Source of the DNA: Lawsonella clevelandensis
GTDB taxonomy: Bacteria; Actinomycetota; Actinomycetes; Mycobacteriales; Mycobacteriaceae
DNA length: 64,000 bases
Direction of reading: 5' to 3'
Assembly (NCBI RefSeq): GCF_003241315.1
Contig: NZ_QFOZ01000003.1
Coordinates: forward strand, 29,611 to 93,610
Shown here: positions 1 through 8,373 of the stretch, in pieces
How the letters are laid out: the number at the start of each line of letters is the position of its first letter
Position numbering within the stretch: the stretch's first letter is position 1
Program-made: the position numbers and the translations under genes
Notes under the pieces: generated by a model
What the model was told of the DNA's origin: nothing
The model's database searches: none
The model's input: the letters and a program-made list of their open reading frames with translations, nothing else

Positions 1-467
1 GCGTAGCGGCGAATTTCCGCATCGGTGGGAGACCCAAAATGCACAACCGTACGGGTGACAGCAGAAGCGTCGGTACGCGCACCATCATGCAGACGAATAA
101 GCGTATGGCCTGTTAGAAGTTGTGCAGAGCTTCCCCGCACCCGCTGCCAGTGCGCAACCGCGTTAGCAACAGTAAGAGGTTTCCCCACCAGCTCCCCATC
201 TGCTGTCAGAAGCATAGAATCGCAGCCAATAACAAGCGCATCAGCCGCTATATCCGGATATGACTCCACCACTTGGTCAGCCACATTGACGGCCTTAGCC
301 GCCGCCAAATGCTCCACCAAAGGAGGGCCAGCCGGGAAACGCTCCTTCAACTCCTCCTCGTCCGCAGTAGAAACAAGCACCTGCGGTTCAATACCGCCGC
401 TTCGCAAAATCTGCAGACGAGAAGGGGATGCTGACCCCAAAACAACAGTGGTCATTGCAGAAGACAT
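1..467 (-). CDS. maf: Maf-like nucleoside triphosphate pyrophosphatase (C-terminus cut by window edge)
   Basis: Translating the minus strand from the ATG at 467 gives a protein opening MSSAMTTVVLGSASPSRLQI, the Maf/HAM1-like signature (LGSASPSR) near the N-terminus. Further along it has the family motif ALVIGCDSMLL with the catalytic Asp, and a GKP segment. Maf enzymes hydrolyse non-canonical or modified nucleoside triphosphates in the cytosol. About 155 codons are present and the C-terminus lies beyond the window. The start overlaps the accD5 stop (TAATG), so the two genes are probably translationally coupled; a second in-frame ATG lies four codons in. In M. tuberculosis accE5 separates accD5 and maf, but no accE5 is found here. 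Confidence 0.9.
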   Translation of the reverse strand, partial: MSSAMTTVVLGSASPSRLQILRSGGIEPQVLVSTADEEELKERFPAGPPLVEHLAAAKAVNVADQVVESYPDIAADALVIGCDSMLLTADGELVGKPLTVANAVAHWQRVRGSSAQLLTGHTLIRLHDGARTDASAVTRTVVHFGSPTDAEIRRY

Positions 468-2116
468 TACAGAGGAATATTTCCATGGCGCTTCGGATAC
501 TCCGGAACAACCTTCCGCTCCAGCAAACGCAGCGCAATAGCAATCTCATCACGAGTATGCGACGGCGGAATCACAGAATCCACAAAACCACGCTCCGCCG
601 CAACATAGGGGTTAATAACCTGAGCCTCATACTCAGCCAGGAACTTCTCTGCCAGAGCGTCCGCATCCTCGCCCTTCTCCGCCGCCTCGGCAAGCTGCTG
701 ACGGTAGAGATACGGCACAGAATTAGCGGCATCATCAATAGCAATCTGCGCAGTTGGCCACGCGAGGTTAATATCGGCACCTAGATGCTTCGACCCCATA
801 GCGTTGTATGCCTCACCGAATGCCTTCCGAACAACAACCGTGACACGCGGAGTAACTGCCTCGCCATAGGCGTAGAACAGCTTAGCTGCAGAACGCACAG
901 CGCCAGTCCGCTCCTCCTCCAACGAAGGTAGGAAGCCCGGCACATCAACCAGCGTAATAACAGGAATGTTGAAGGCATCACAGGTACGAATAAAACGTGC
1001 CGCCTTCTCCGCCGCCGCTTTATCAATAGCCCCAGCTAGCACCTGCGGCTGATTAGCAACAATAGCAACAGAGCGACCCTCAATACGGGTAAAACCAGTC
1101 AGCATATTAGCGGCGCGACCAGCCTGTACCTGCATGAACTCACCATCATCAACAATGCGCTGAATAATACCCAACATGTCGTAGGGAGCAGCGTCCGAAT
1201 CGGGGATAAGAGAATCAAGCTCCAGATCTTCCGGGCGAGGATGGCTACCAGGCGCGCCGGGCAACTTCACCCAAGGTTGTTTAGGAGCTTCAGCACGGTT
1301 ATTCGAGGGGAGATAAGCAAGGAGTTCCTTCGCGTAGGTAAGAGCATCCTCCTCATCGTCAGCGACGTAATGGCAGAGTCCGGTCTTCTCCATCTGTACA
1401 TCGGCGCCGCCTACGTCTTCACCCGTGTCTTTCGTGGTGGCGTCGACACTGCGGGCGTCGGCACTGCGGGCAGCGATCATTTGGGGCGTGCCAACGAGCA
1501 TTTCGGACTGGCCACGCACCATAATGACAAAATCTTGCAGGGCAGAAGCGAAAACATTACCGCCAGAGCACTTCCCCAGTACCACAGAAATCTGCGGGAT
1601 AAGGCCAGAAGCCTTCACAAGGCGCTGGAAGATCTGTCCGTAGAATGCGAGGGAGTTAATACCCTCCTCTAAACGGGCACCCTGGCCATCCAGAATGGAT
1701 ACCAGTGGGCGGCCAGTTTTAATGGCGAGATCAAGAATTTTGACGATCTTCTCGCCAGTAACTTCGCCAACAGTACCGTTGAGGACAGTTGCATCAGCGG
1801 AAAAGACGCACACAGAACGCCCATCGACTGTTCCGTAACCGGTAACAACACCATCACCTACCGGCTTGAAAGCCGCCATACTGTAGGAGTTGGAACGGCT
1901 TTTTGCCAGCGCGTCAGTCTCAACGAAAGAACCCTCATCAAGCAGAGCGAGGACCCTTTCGCGGGCAGTCATACGGCCAGCTGCATGGATTTTGTCAATA
2001 GCCTCCGCTCCTACAGGGGCTTGGGCCTTAGCCATGCGCCGACGGAGTTCGTTCAGCTTACCAGCGGTGGTATGGATACTAGGTGCGCCATTACTCATGT
2101 GCATCAGTTTACTCAA
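467..2116 (-). CDS. accD5: Acyl-CoA carboxylase beta subunit, AccD5-type, with unusual active-site residues
   Basis: Carboxyltransferase subunit of about 549 residues, the usual family length. It opens with the AccD5-like segment HTTAGKLNELRRRM and ends ERKVVPEYPKRHGNIPL. The family makes malonyl- or methylmalonyl-CoA with a biotinylated alpha subunit, feeding fatty and mycolic acid synthesis. Synteny (maf, birA) fits Rv3280. Several active-site segments deviate: the usual GxxAGGxxYSPA is GKCSGGNVFASA (about 181-192), the second oxyanion-hole motif YGGAY is FGEAY (E435), and the usual MGAxGAV is DDAANSV (461-467). The TTG start follows a weak GAGAG; ATG codons at residues 5 and 7 are alternatives. 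A catalytically altered or structural beta subunit is possible. Confidence 0.88.
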   Translation of the reverse strand: MSKLMHMSNGAPSIHTTAGKLNELRRRMAKAQAPVGAEAIDKIHAAGRMTARERVLALLDEGSFVETDALAKSRSNSYSMAAFKPVGDGVVTGYGTVDGRSVCVFSADATVLNGTVGEVTGEKIVKILDLAIKTGRPLVSILDGQGARLEEGINSLAFYGQIFQRLVKASGLIPQISVVLGKCSGGNVFASALQDFVIMVRGQSEMLVGTPQMIAARSADARSVDATTKDTGEDVGGADVQMEKTGLCHYVADDEEDALTYAKELLAYLPSNNRAEAPKQPWVKLPGAPGSHPRPEDLELDSLIPDSDAAPYDMLGIIQRIVDDGEFMQVQAGRAANMLTGFTRIEGRSVAIVANQPQVLAGAIDKAAAEKAARFIRTCDAFNIPVITLVDVPGFLPSLEEERTGAVRSAAKLFYAYGEAVTPRVTVVVRKAFGEAYNAMGSKHLGADINLAWPTAQIAIDDAANSVPYLYRQQLAEAAEKGEDADALAEKFLAEYEAQVINPYVAAERGFVDSVIPPSHTRDEIAIALRLLERKVVPEYPKRHGNIPL

Positions 2117-2208
2117 CTGTAAGCTCTCTAGAGAACCCGATATGGTCTAGATTGAGCTTATTTTAAGAATGATCCCCACGCTCACCACACCCCTTCTGCG
2201 GAGTCATA

Positions 2209-3108
2209 ATGTCCCTCGTCCCCACTCGACCTCTCGATATTTCCGCTTTACACGCGGCCCTTGTCGACAATCCGGCAACCTCCTGGCGCTCTATAGATGT
2301 TGTCGATACAACCGGGTCCACCAATAGCGACATGGTGAAACGAGCGAATAATAATCTCGATTGCGATAGAGAAATCCTTCTTGCTGAATATCAAACCAAT
2401 GGGCGAGGACGCTACACCCGCAGTTTTGTTGCCCCTCGTCATTCATCCCTCAGCTTTTCTGCACTTATCCGCATTGGAACAGTGTCATCCAGCAGGTGGC
2501 CATTACTTCCGCTGGCCACTGGGGTAGCGGTTATTGACGGACTACGGCACGCACTTCACGATGCCGGCATTAATAGTGATGGGGAAGACGTAGGTAAAGG
2601 GGGAGATGTCGATCTTTCTCTCAAATGGCCCAACGATGTCCTCTGCAACGGGAAAAAACTCGCTGGCATGCTAGTGGAAATGGGGGTCCTTGACCGTACC
2701 TACCCGGATGGGTCGTCCGCCGCCGCCATTATTCCCGGAGTGGGTATTAACATTACGCAGTCCCCCGCGGAACTGCCCGTTGACTATGCCACGTCGCTAG
2801 CAATGGTGTTAGGGGATCGCACTCCTAGCCGAGAAGCTCTTGCTACCGCAATTTTCACCGAATTGGATAGACGGATAGGAGAGTGGCGGCAAGGGGGAAC
2901 TGCTGTTATAGATGATTTCGTGGATCGGTGTTCCACCATTGGGCAAGCGATTGATGTACAACTGCCGCAGGGTGAACTTGCCCACGGTACTGCCGTGGAT
3001 ATAGCGGAGAACGGGTGCTTACTTCTTCGTACTGGGGCAGGAACAATACAAGCAATTCGTGCTGGTGATGTTCGGCATGTTCGCGGAGGCGGTTGTTACC
3101 TGCCATGA
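2209..3108 (+). CDS. birA: Biotin--[acetyl-CoA-carboxylase] ligase
   Basis: Attaches biotin to the carrier lysine of biotin-dependent carboxylases through biotinyl-AMP. The protein has 299 residues and shows the ligase motifs GRGRYTR (65-71) and KWPNDV (139-144), followed by GKKLAGMLVE. It has no N-terminal helix-turn-helix, so it is a class I enzyme without repressor function. The ATG at 2209 follows GGAG with a spacing of five. The gene diverges from accD5 across a 92-bp intergenic region, the same arrangement as Rv3279c/Rv3280, and its product would activate the carboxylase partner of AccD5. The stop is followed closely by the PH-domain gene, suggesting one transcript. Confidence 0.93.
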   Translation: MSLVPTRPLDISALHAALVDNPATSWRSIDVVDTTGSTNSDMVKRANNNLDCDREILLAEYQTNGRGRYTRSFVAPRHSSLSFSALIRIGTVSSSRWPLLPLATGVAVIDGLRHALHDAGINSDGEDVGKGGDVDLSLKWPNDVLCNGKKLAGMLVEMGVLDRTYPDGSSAAAIIPGVGINITQSPAELPVDYATSLAMVLGDRTPSREALATAIFTELDRRIGEWRQGGTAVIDDFVDRCSTIGQAIDVQLPQGELAHGTAVDIAENGCLLLRTGAGTIQAIRAGDVRHVRGGGCYLP

Positions 3109-3115
3109 TGGTCTT

Positions 3116-3811
3116 ATGAAGAGAAGCGGCGACTACCCGGAGAATATCCTCGACCCGGGCGAGGAAATTCTCATCCACGAGCGGCCCCACTGGATAAGCC
3201 TGGCGGGTCCAACCCTAGTGGGTGTTGCGGTAGTTATGGTGATGATGCTTCTGCTGGGGTTCGCAGATGCCCTCAATGAGGGAGTACTGCGCACGTGCGT
3301 CTATATTGTTATCGCCGTCTGTATGGTGGGGCTTCTTATCGCGTGGACGTTTTTACCGGCGTTACGGTGGCTCGGTTCAAGTATTGTTGTGACGAGTGAC
3401 CGCTTAATATTCCGACAGGGAATAATCCGAAAAGAAACGTCATCCGTTTCTCTTGCCTGGATACAGGCTGTGGAGGTAAAACAATCTCTCCTGGGGCGAA
3501 TGATGCACTACGGCACTATTCATATTTCTAGCTATGAACTAGGCGGACTTCGTTTCGACCGAGTACCTCACCCGCATGATGTGGAAAGCGCTATCCGTTC
3601 GGGTGCTACGTCATTGCATCAGTCCGCTGGTTATCCGCAGCAGTTTTACTACATGCCGGCGGAGGGGTATCCCGCATATCCCCCAGTAGGCGTTGGCTAT
3701 GGGCAGCTGCCACCTTTGGCAACGTATCGGCCGCCGCAATCTATGCAGTCTCCACAATCTCCCCAGTCGCCACGTGATTTACCTCGTCAACGACGCCTTT
3801 TCCGGCGGTAA
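3116..3811 (+). CDS. PH-domain (bPH2/DUF304) membrane protein, Rv3278c-like
   Basis: A 231-residue membrane protein with two transmembrane segments (about 27-50 and 60-81), then a bacterial PH-like domain containing VVTSDRLIFRQGIIRKE and the typical RFDRVPHPHDV end motif. The C-terminal 60 residues are Pro-, Tyr- and Gln-rich. It matches the conserved hypothetical found beside birA in mycobacteria (Rv3278c); its function is not known. The start chosen is the ATG at 3116, seven bases after the birA stop. It has no good Shine-Dalgarno, so coupling to birA translation is likely. An upstream in-frame extension would lie inside birA. Confidence 0.75.
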   Translation: MKRSGDYPENILDPGEEILIHERPHWISLAGPTLVGVAVVMVMMLLLGFADALNEGVLRTCVYIVIAVCMVGLLIAWTFLPALRWLGSSIVVTSDRLIFRQGIIRKETSSVSLAWIQAVEVKQSLLGRMMHYGTIHISSYELGGLRFDRVPHPHDVESAIRSGATSLHQSAGYPQQFYYMPAEGYPAYPPVGVGYGQLPPLATYRPPQSMQSPQSPQSPRDLPRQRRLFRR

Positions 3812-3891
3812 ACAGCGGCGTAAACGATAGCGTAAACAGAGGCGTGGGCAGTGATACGAGCAGTACAAGTGTGTAGTGCGCGAAGGAGTGC

Positions 3892-3915
3892 TAACTGACA
3901 GTTATGTGTCAGTTA
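3892..3915. terminator. Hairpin between convergent genes
   Basis: TAACTGAC and GTCAGTTA form a perfect 8-bp stem with an 8-nt loop. It lies just after the PH-domain gene and overlaps the stop of the GtrA gene on the other strand, so it could end both transcripts. There is no strong U-run. Confidence 0.45.
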
Positions 3916-4548
3916 TGACGCGTCAGTATCGCTCTGAATAGTGGTTGCGCTAGTAGCATGCGCAGTCTTGTTGTCCACAGAATTTTCTGTGCCATTCTCT
4001 GCTGCATTGTCTGCTGGTGCAGAGGTGGAGGAAGTGACGTCGTGTGCTTTCGGATTTTTCGGGAAAACGAACTTATCGAAAGCCCACCAACGCCACAGCA
4101 TAGCGAGAAGCATGCCAATGATAGAACCAAAGAGGAAGTCCCACAAGGACACTGCTAGCTGGGATGTAAGTCGGCCTCCGTGGCTGGTAAGAGCGAGTCC
4201 TAACACATTACGCGAGAACCATAGCGGAATAGCGTTAATAACAATACCAATGGCAGAGACCACGAAGAAGGAAACAGCCTCACGGGTGCTTCTCTTACCG
4301 CCGCGCTCCTGAAAAGCCCACTGTGAATTGAGAGCATAGGAACAGATGACGGCGATAGTAACTGCCAGGATCTTCGCTATGGTGGCTTTTTGGTGCATAA
4401 CGGTCAACGTCAAGGCATAAAAGACAGCATTGTCGATGATGAATGTGATACCGCCAACGACGGCGAAGCGGATGAATTCGCGATGCTTAATGAAGAATGC
4501 ACGCCACTTCTCTGGCATGTGTTGGAGGAAGGACTCTTCAAATTTCAC
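3913..4548 (-). CDS. GtrA-family membrane protein
   Basis: GtrA/DPMS-type protein with four predicted membrane segments, including FAVVGGITFIIDNAVFY and the conserved NSQWAFQ after the second helix; WAFDKFVF follows the fourth. GtrA proteins are thought to help flip or present polyprenyl-linked sugars used in cell-wall and glycolipid glycosylation. Position and sequence fit Rv3277. The C-terminal 45 residues are Ala-, Thr- and Asn-rich and probably disordered. Start choice is uncertain: GTG at 4548 lies 13 nt after a GGAAGAAGG run, while an in-frame GTG at 4656 would add 36 residues but reaches into the purK promoter region and has no Shine-Dalgarno. Confidence 0.8.
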   Translation of the reverse strand: MKFEESFLQHMPEKWRAFFIKHREFIRFAVVGGITFIIDNAVFYALTLTVMHQKATIAKILAVTIAVICSYALNSQWAFQERGGKRSTREAVSFFVVSAIGIVINAIPLWFSRNVLGLALTSHGGRLTSQLAVSLWDFLFGSIIGMLLAMLWRWWAFDKFVFPKNPKAHDVTSSTSAPADNAAENGTENSVDNKTAHATSATTIQSDTDAS

Positions 4549-4635
4549 AGGAGTCAGCTTACCTTCTTCCCTTATTAACGTGACACAATGGTAGCGGAAT
4601 GCCAGGTTATCTCCCCTTCGCTGATGGTTCAGTAT

Positions 4636-4659
4636 GGGATCACAATACGGGATCACAAT
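4636..4659. repeat. Two direct copies of GGGATCACAAT
   Basis: GGGATCACAAT occurs at 4636-4646 and 4649-4659 (period 13), about 62 bp upstream of the purK start and between the divergent gtrA and purK genes. It could be a pair of regulator half-sites, or chance. Confidence 0.3.
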
Positions 4660-4720
4660 CGAAGGGAAGAACCAGACGATTAATTTTACAACGTCATCAC
4701 CGCTGGAAGAGTATTGCCCT

Positions 4721-5983
4721 ATGCCTACTGCGCCTCGTCACTATCCGCCCGTTACCGAACGCATCATGCCCAAGGTGGCCATGATCGGAGGTGGACAACT
4801 TGCTCGTATGACGGCGCAAGCCGCTATCGAGCTGGGACAAACGTTGCGCGTAGTGTCACCCGGACCTACTGAATCTGCTGCACAAATTACCCCCGATGTC
4901 GTCGTTGGCGAGCACACCGATATAGAGGCCATTCGGAAAGCCGCGGAGGGTGCGGATGCCGTCACCTTCGACCATGAACACGTCCCGCAGGAGCTCCTTG
5001 CAGAACTGGTGAAAGAGGGAGTGAATTTTCAACCCCGGCCGGAAGCTCTCCTCTATGCACAAGATAAGTGGGAAATGCGGCGTCGACTAGATGAAATGGG
5101 TGCGCCCGTTCCTCCCTATGCTCGTCTTACTACAGATGACGATGTCGCGGCGTTCTGGGAACAGAATAATGGCGAGGTCATTATAAAAACTGCCCGTGGG
5201 GGATACGACGGGCATGGTGTGTGGGCACCCAAAATCCTGGAAGAAGCGCAGGATATTGTGCGCAAGGGTGTTACTGACCACGACATGACTATGCTGGGGG
5301 AGTGGAAAGTCCCATGGGTCGTGGAGTTATCAGCCCTCGTCGCCCGCTCTCCGGAAGGGCAGGGAGCAGCCTGGCCCGTCACCCAATCCATCCAAAAAGA
5401 TGGTATTTGTGCTGTGGCGATGGCTCCCGCCCCTGATCTGCCGGAAAGTGTCGCGGTGAAGGCCCAGCAGCTCGGTTTGCGAATTGCCCAAGAACTAGGA
5501 GTGACGGGTGTACTGGCGGTAGAGCTTTTCCTTCTGCCGGATCATTCTCTGCTTATTAATGAATTAGCGATGCGGCCGCACAATACTGGCCACTGGACAC
5601 AGGATGGGTGCATCACGAGCCAGTTTGAGCAGCATCTGCGCGCTGTTTTGGACTATCCATTGGGTGACGTTTCCATGCGGGTACCTTTTACTGTTATGGC
5701 GAACGTGTTGGGGGCTCCGGTAACTCCCACGATGACAATGGATGAGCGTGCTCACCACCTCTTTGCCCGCTTCCCCAATGCGAAACTGCACATGTACGGC
5801 AAAGGTGAACGCCCAGGCCGTAAACTGGGACACGTCAATGTATGCGGCCCGCTAGACGGTTCCATCAGTGATCCCGCCTACGTGGCGCGAGTGAAGCGCG
5901 AAGCGGAGTTAGCAGCGCACTGGATGTCGGCAGCTGAATGGCTAGACGGCTGGGATCCGCATACCGGACAGAAAAACGACTAG
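4721..5983 (+). CDS. purK: 5-(carboxyamino)imidazole ribonucleotide synthase
   Basis: ATP-grasp enzyme of purine synthesis that makes N5-CAIR from AIR, bicarbonate and ATP. From ATG 4721 it has 420 residues. The N-terminal motif VAMIGGGQLARM is followed by the ATP-grasp core (TARGGYDGHG, VELSALVARS, ELAMRPHNTGHW). The start at 4721 follows GGAAGAG with a spacing of about nine and leaves a 15-20 residue leader like that of M. tuberculosis PurK. A longer in-frame ATG at 4634 lacks support, and an ATG at 4766 just before the motif is an alternative. The next gene is purE, 72 bp downstream, giving a two-gene purine operon as in Rv3276c-Rv3275c. Confidence 0.95.
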   Translation: MPTAPRHYPPVTERIMPKVAMIGGGQLARMTAQAAIELGQTLRVVSPGPTESAAQITPDVVVGEHTDIEAIRKAAEGADAVTFDHEHVPQELLAELVKEGVNFQPRPEALLYAQDKWEMRRRLDEMGAPVPPYARLTTDDDVAAFWEQNNGEVIIKTARGGYDGHGVWAPKILEEAQDIVRKGVTDHDMTMLGEWKVPWVVELSALVARSPEGQGAAWPVTQSIQKDGICAVAMAPAPDLPESVAVKAQQLGLRIAQELGVTGVLAVELFLLPDHSLLINELAMRPHNTGHWTQDGCITSQFEQHLRAVLDYPLGDVSMRVPFTVMANVLGAPVTPTMTMDERAHHLFARFPNAKLHMYGKGERPGRKLGHVNVCGPLDGSISDPAYVARVKREAELAAHWMSAAEWLDGWDPHTGQKND

Positions 5984-6055
5984 TAGGCTCAGCGTAGATG
6001 AGACACAGTGTAGATACCGTGCAGACACGCAAGTTTGCGATGAAAGGCGAATGTT

Positions 6056-6568
6056 ATGGCTTCTGATACTCCCCTTGTAGGTATAGTAATGGGCTCCGAT
6101 TCCGACTGGCCCACAGTGAAACCGGCTACGGAAGCCTTAGACGCCTTCGGGATTCCCTGGGAAGTGGGTGTCTATTCCGCCCATCGCACCCCACAACGCA
6201 TGCTGGATTACGGTAAAGAAGCAGCGAGCCGCGGTCTGCAGTGCATTATTGCGTGCGCGGGCGGTGCCGCCCATCTTCCTGGCATGGTGGCGGCAGCGAC
6301 TGCACTTCCCGTTATCGGAATTCCGCGCGCCCTCAAGAATCTAGAGGGTATTGATTCGTTACTGTCTATTGTACAAATGCCGTCTGGTGTGCCGGTAGCA
6401 ACTGTTTCTATTGATGGTGCAAAGAATGCGGGGCTACTTGCAGCTCGCATTATCGGTGCAGGTAACAGTGACGTACGTGCCAAGGTGGAAGCCTTCATGT
6501 CCACAATGGAAGAGGAAGTTGTGGGCAAGCATGCGGCGCTGCAAGATAGGCTCGGCCTTAATCGCTAG
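6056..6568 (+). CDS. purE: N5-carboxyaminoimidazole ribonucleotide mutase
   Basis: Class I PurE, 170 residues. It converts the PurK product N5-CAIR to CAIR in the cytosol. It has the phosphate-binding MGSDSDW, the active-site SAHRTP and CAGGAAHLPGM, and the family end motif SIVQMPSGVPVATV. The segment usually reading PVPLK is PRALK here, a small deviation in the loop after the active site. It lies downstream of purK in the same operon and is convergent with the LCP gene. The ATG at 6056 is preceded by GAAAGGCGA. Confidence 0.95.
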   Translation: MASDTPLVGIVMGSDSDWPTVKPATEALDAFGIPWEVGVYSAHRTPQRMLDYGKEAASRGLQCIIACAGGAAHLPGMVAAATALPVIGIPRALKNLEGIDSLLSIVQMPSGVPVATVSIDGAKNAGLLAARIIGAGNSDVRAKVEAFMSTMEEEVVGKHAALQDRLGLNR

Positions 6569-6642
6569 TTGGTGCGTTAATTAATGCTGTGTTTAGATGC
6601 TGCGTTAATTAGCACGCACTCATTAACGTGTTAGCTAACGTA

Positions 6643-8148
6643 CTAGTTAACGCATTGTGGGCCGTGCCCGCCGGCATTGATGAATGGGTTGGTGCCGGGG
6701 GTAGGTGTGGCTTTCTTCGACGGTAGTTTGAGCTCGCTGGCGAATACGGTTCGGCCGTTCTTTACTGCCGGACCATCGTAGTCATCTGCAAGAACAACGC
6801 GAACAGTTCCCACTGGTACGTCTACAGAGCTTTGGACAGGTAATCCTCCAAGGTCTTTACCTACTGCTTCGGCAGCCGCCATAGTTTGTGGATTTCCAAT
6901 AACGATGCTGGTGGGAATGTTCTCGTTAGCGTTTCCGGTGTTATCAATTTGGTAGCTCAGGCTTCCCAAGTATTGGGCTACGGCACCTGCTACTCCAGAG
7001 TGTGATCCGGCGTTGAGAACAGTGAGCGATACAGCGGAGCGTTCAATATTGACGCGTCCGGGTTTCGGTAGTTCGCGCTTTTTCGTCTTTTTCTCAGTGG
7101 ATCCGATAGTGCGTTGTACCCACTGTTTTACCGCGGGGGGATCTATTTCAATGGCGCTTACCATGTCCCCATTGTCCAGTTGCATGTGGGCATCTGGATT
7201 AACAACGGGAATGGTGGAGAATTTCACTTCGCCACCGCTAAGGTGCTGTAGTTGCTGCGCGAACTGTATGACGTCCCATCCGTCATCTACCACTACTGAG
7301 CGGTTAATGGCGTGGGTAAGACGGTCAAGAGCTTGTGGATTGGTGAGGACTCCAGCAGAGAGAATCTTCCGCACCATGGACGCCATGTAGGCCTGCTGGC
7401 GGGTAATACGGTCTAAATCGCCGCGCATTAAGCCGTGGCGTTGCCGGACGAAAGCAAGAGCTTTTGACCCGTTGAGAGTCTGAACCCCCGCGGGGAAATG
7501 AGAACCGGAGTAGGGATCGTCAACTGCTTGGTTTAGGCAGACTTCCACGCCGCCAACTGCATTAGTCAGGAGGACGAAACCGAGGAGCCCAACTTCAGCG
7601 TAATGGTCGACGGTTACGCCGGTAAGATCGGCAACTGCTTTGAGGAGTGCCTCGCGTCCCGCGTCAGTGGCTACTTCCTCAGCTTTTTGATTGGGGACGC
7701 CGCGGTTAAGCGCCTCTTGTTTAGCGGCGAGAAGTGTTTGCCCATAGATGCCGTTAATCTTCCCCGACCCCAATTTGGGAGTGGTGACCCAGGTATCGCG
7801 AGGGATAGAAATGGCGGTGGCTGAGCGGCCATTGTTAGGAATGCGTATGAGCAGAATGGTGTCCGTGTTAGTGGACTCAATATCGGTACCGGCGTGCAGC
7901 ATATTCCGCTCAGCCGGGGTAAGAGGGTTACCTTTTGCATCGGTGCGGGAGTCGGATCCTACTAGGAGGATATCGGTGGCTCCGTCTTCCCCTCCGCCGA
8001 TATTGAGAAAAGCGTTAGCAGTATTTCCTTTAAGAGTGTCTAGTTTGGTCCAGGCGTAGGTGGATACGACAAGAAGAAGAATGGTGATGATCGCGATAAT
8101 TGAGCGCATAATTCGCGTAAAGAGCATATGCGGTGCACGCGCGTTCAT
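6643..8148 (-). CDS. LytR-CpsA-Psr (LCP) family ligase with LytR_C domain
   Basis: A 501-residue membrane-anchored protein: a short cytosolic N-terminus, one transmembrane helix (about 13-32), an LCP domain and a C-terminal LytR_C domain (from about residue 370). LCP hallmarks are DILLVGSDSR, the Arg/Asp motif ISIPRDTWV and FVRQRHGLMRGDLDRI. LCP enzymes transfer undecaprenyl- or decaprenyl-linked glycopolymers to peptidoglycan; in mycobacteria the Rv3267 homologue attaches arabinogalactan. The neighbours are the rhamnose genes that make the linker of that polymer. ATG 8148 follows AGG at a short spacing. The gene diverges from rmlB across 225 bp, so the two may share a control region. Confidence 0.92.
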   Translation of the reverse strand: MNARAPHMLFTRIMRSIIAIITILLLVVSTYAWTKLDTLKGNTANAFLNIGGGEDGATDILLVGSDSRTDAKGNPLTPAERNMLHAGTDIESTNTDTILLIRIPNNGRSATAISIPRDTWVTTPKLGSGKINGIYGQTLLAAKQEALNRGVPNQKAEEVATDAGREALLKAVADLTGVTVDHYAEVGLLGFVLLTNAVGGVEVCLNQAVDDPYSGSHFPAGVQTLNGSKALAFVRQRHGLMRGDLDRITRQQAYMASMVRKILSAGVLTNPQALDRLTHAINRSVVVDDGWDVIQFAQQLQHLSGGEVKFSTIPVVNPDAHMQLDNGDMVSAIEIDPPAVKQWVQRTIGSTEKKTKKRELPKPGRVNIERSAVSLTVLNAGSHSGVAGAVAQYLGSLSYQIDNTGNANENIPTSIVIGNPQTMAAAEAVGKDLGGLPVQSSVDVPVGTVRVVLADDYDGPAVKNGRTVFASELKLPSKKATPTPGTNPFINAGGHGPQCVN

Positions 8149-8373
8149 AGCACCTACTTTCGTTCTGGCATATCCGGGCGTAACAGGTAGCGGTAATAGA
8201 GTACTCTCCTTAGCCTACGGAAAAATAACTGATTTACGACAATCGCCAAACCTTTTTATCAAGATACCTGCAGGATGAGGCTAAGAAAGTGCTCTCTAAT
8301 TCTTCGGTAGGTACTCTATAAGTACTCCATAGGTACGCTGGGAACAGGTACGGATGCTGGGGAAGGATGTAGG

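Noticed and set aside
8311..8325. GTACT-CTATA-AGTAC inverted repeat before rmlB
   Set aside because: A 5-bp arm in an AT-rich region is weak evidence for an operator; no match to a known regulator.
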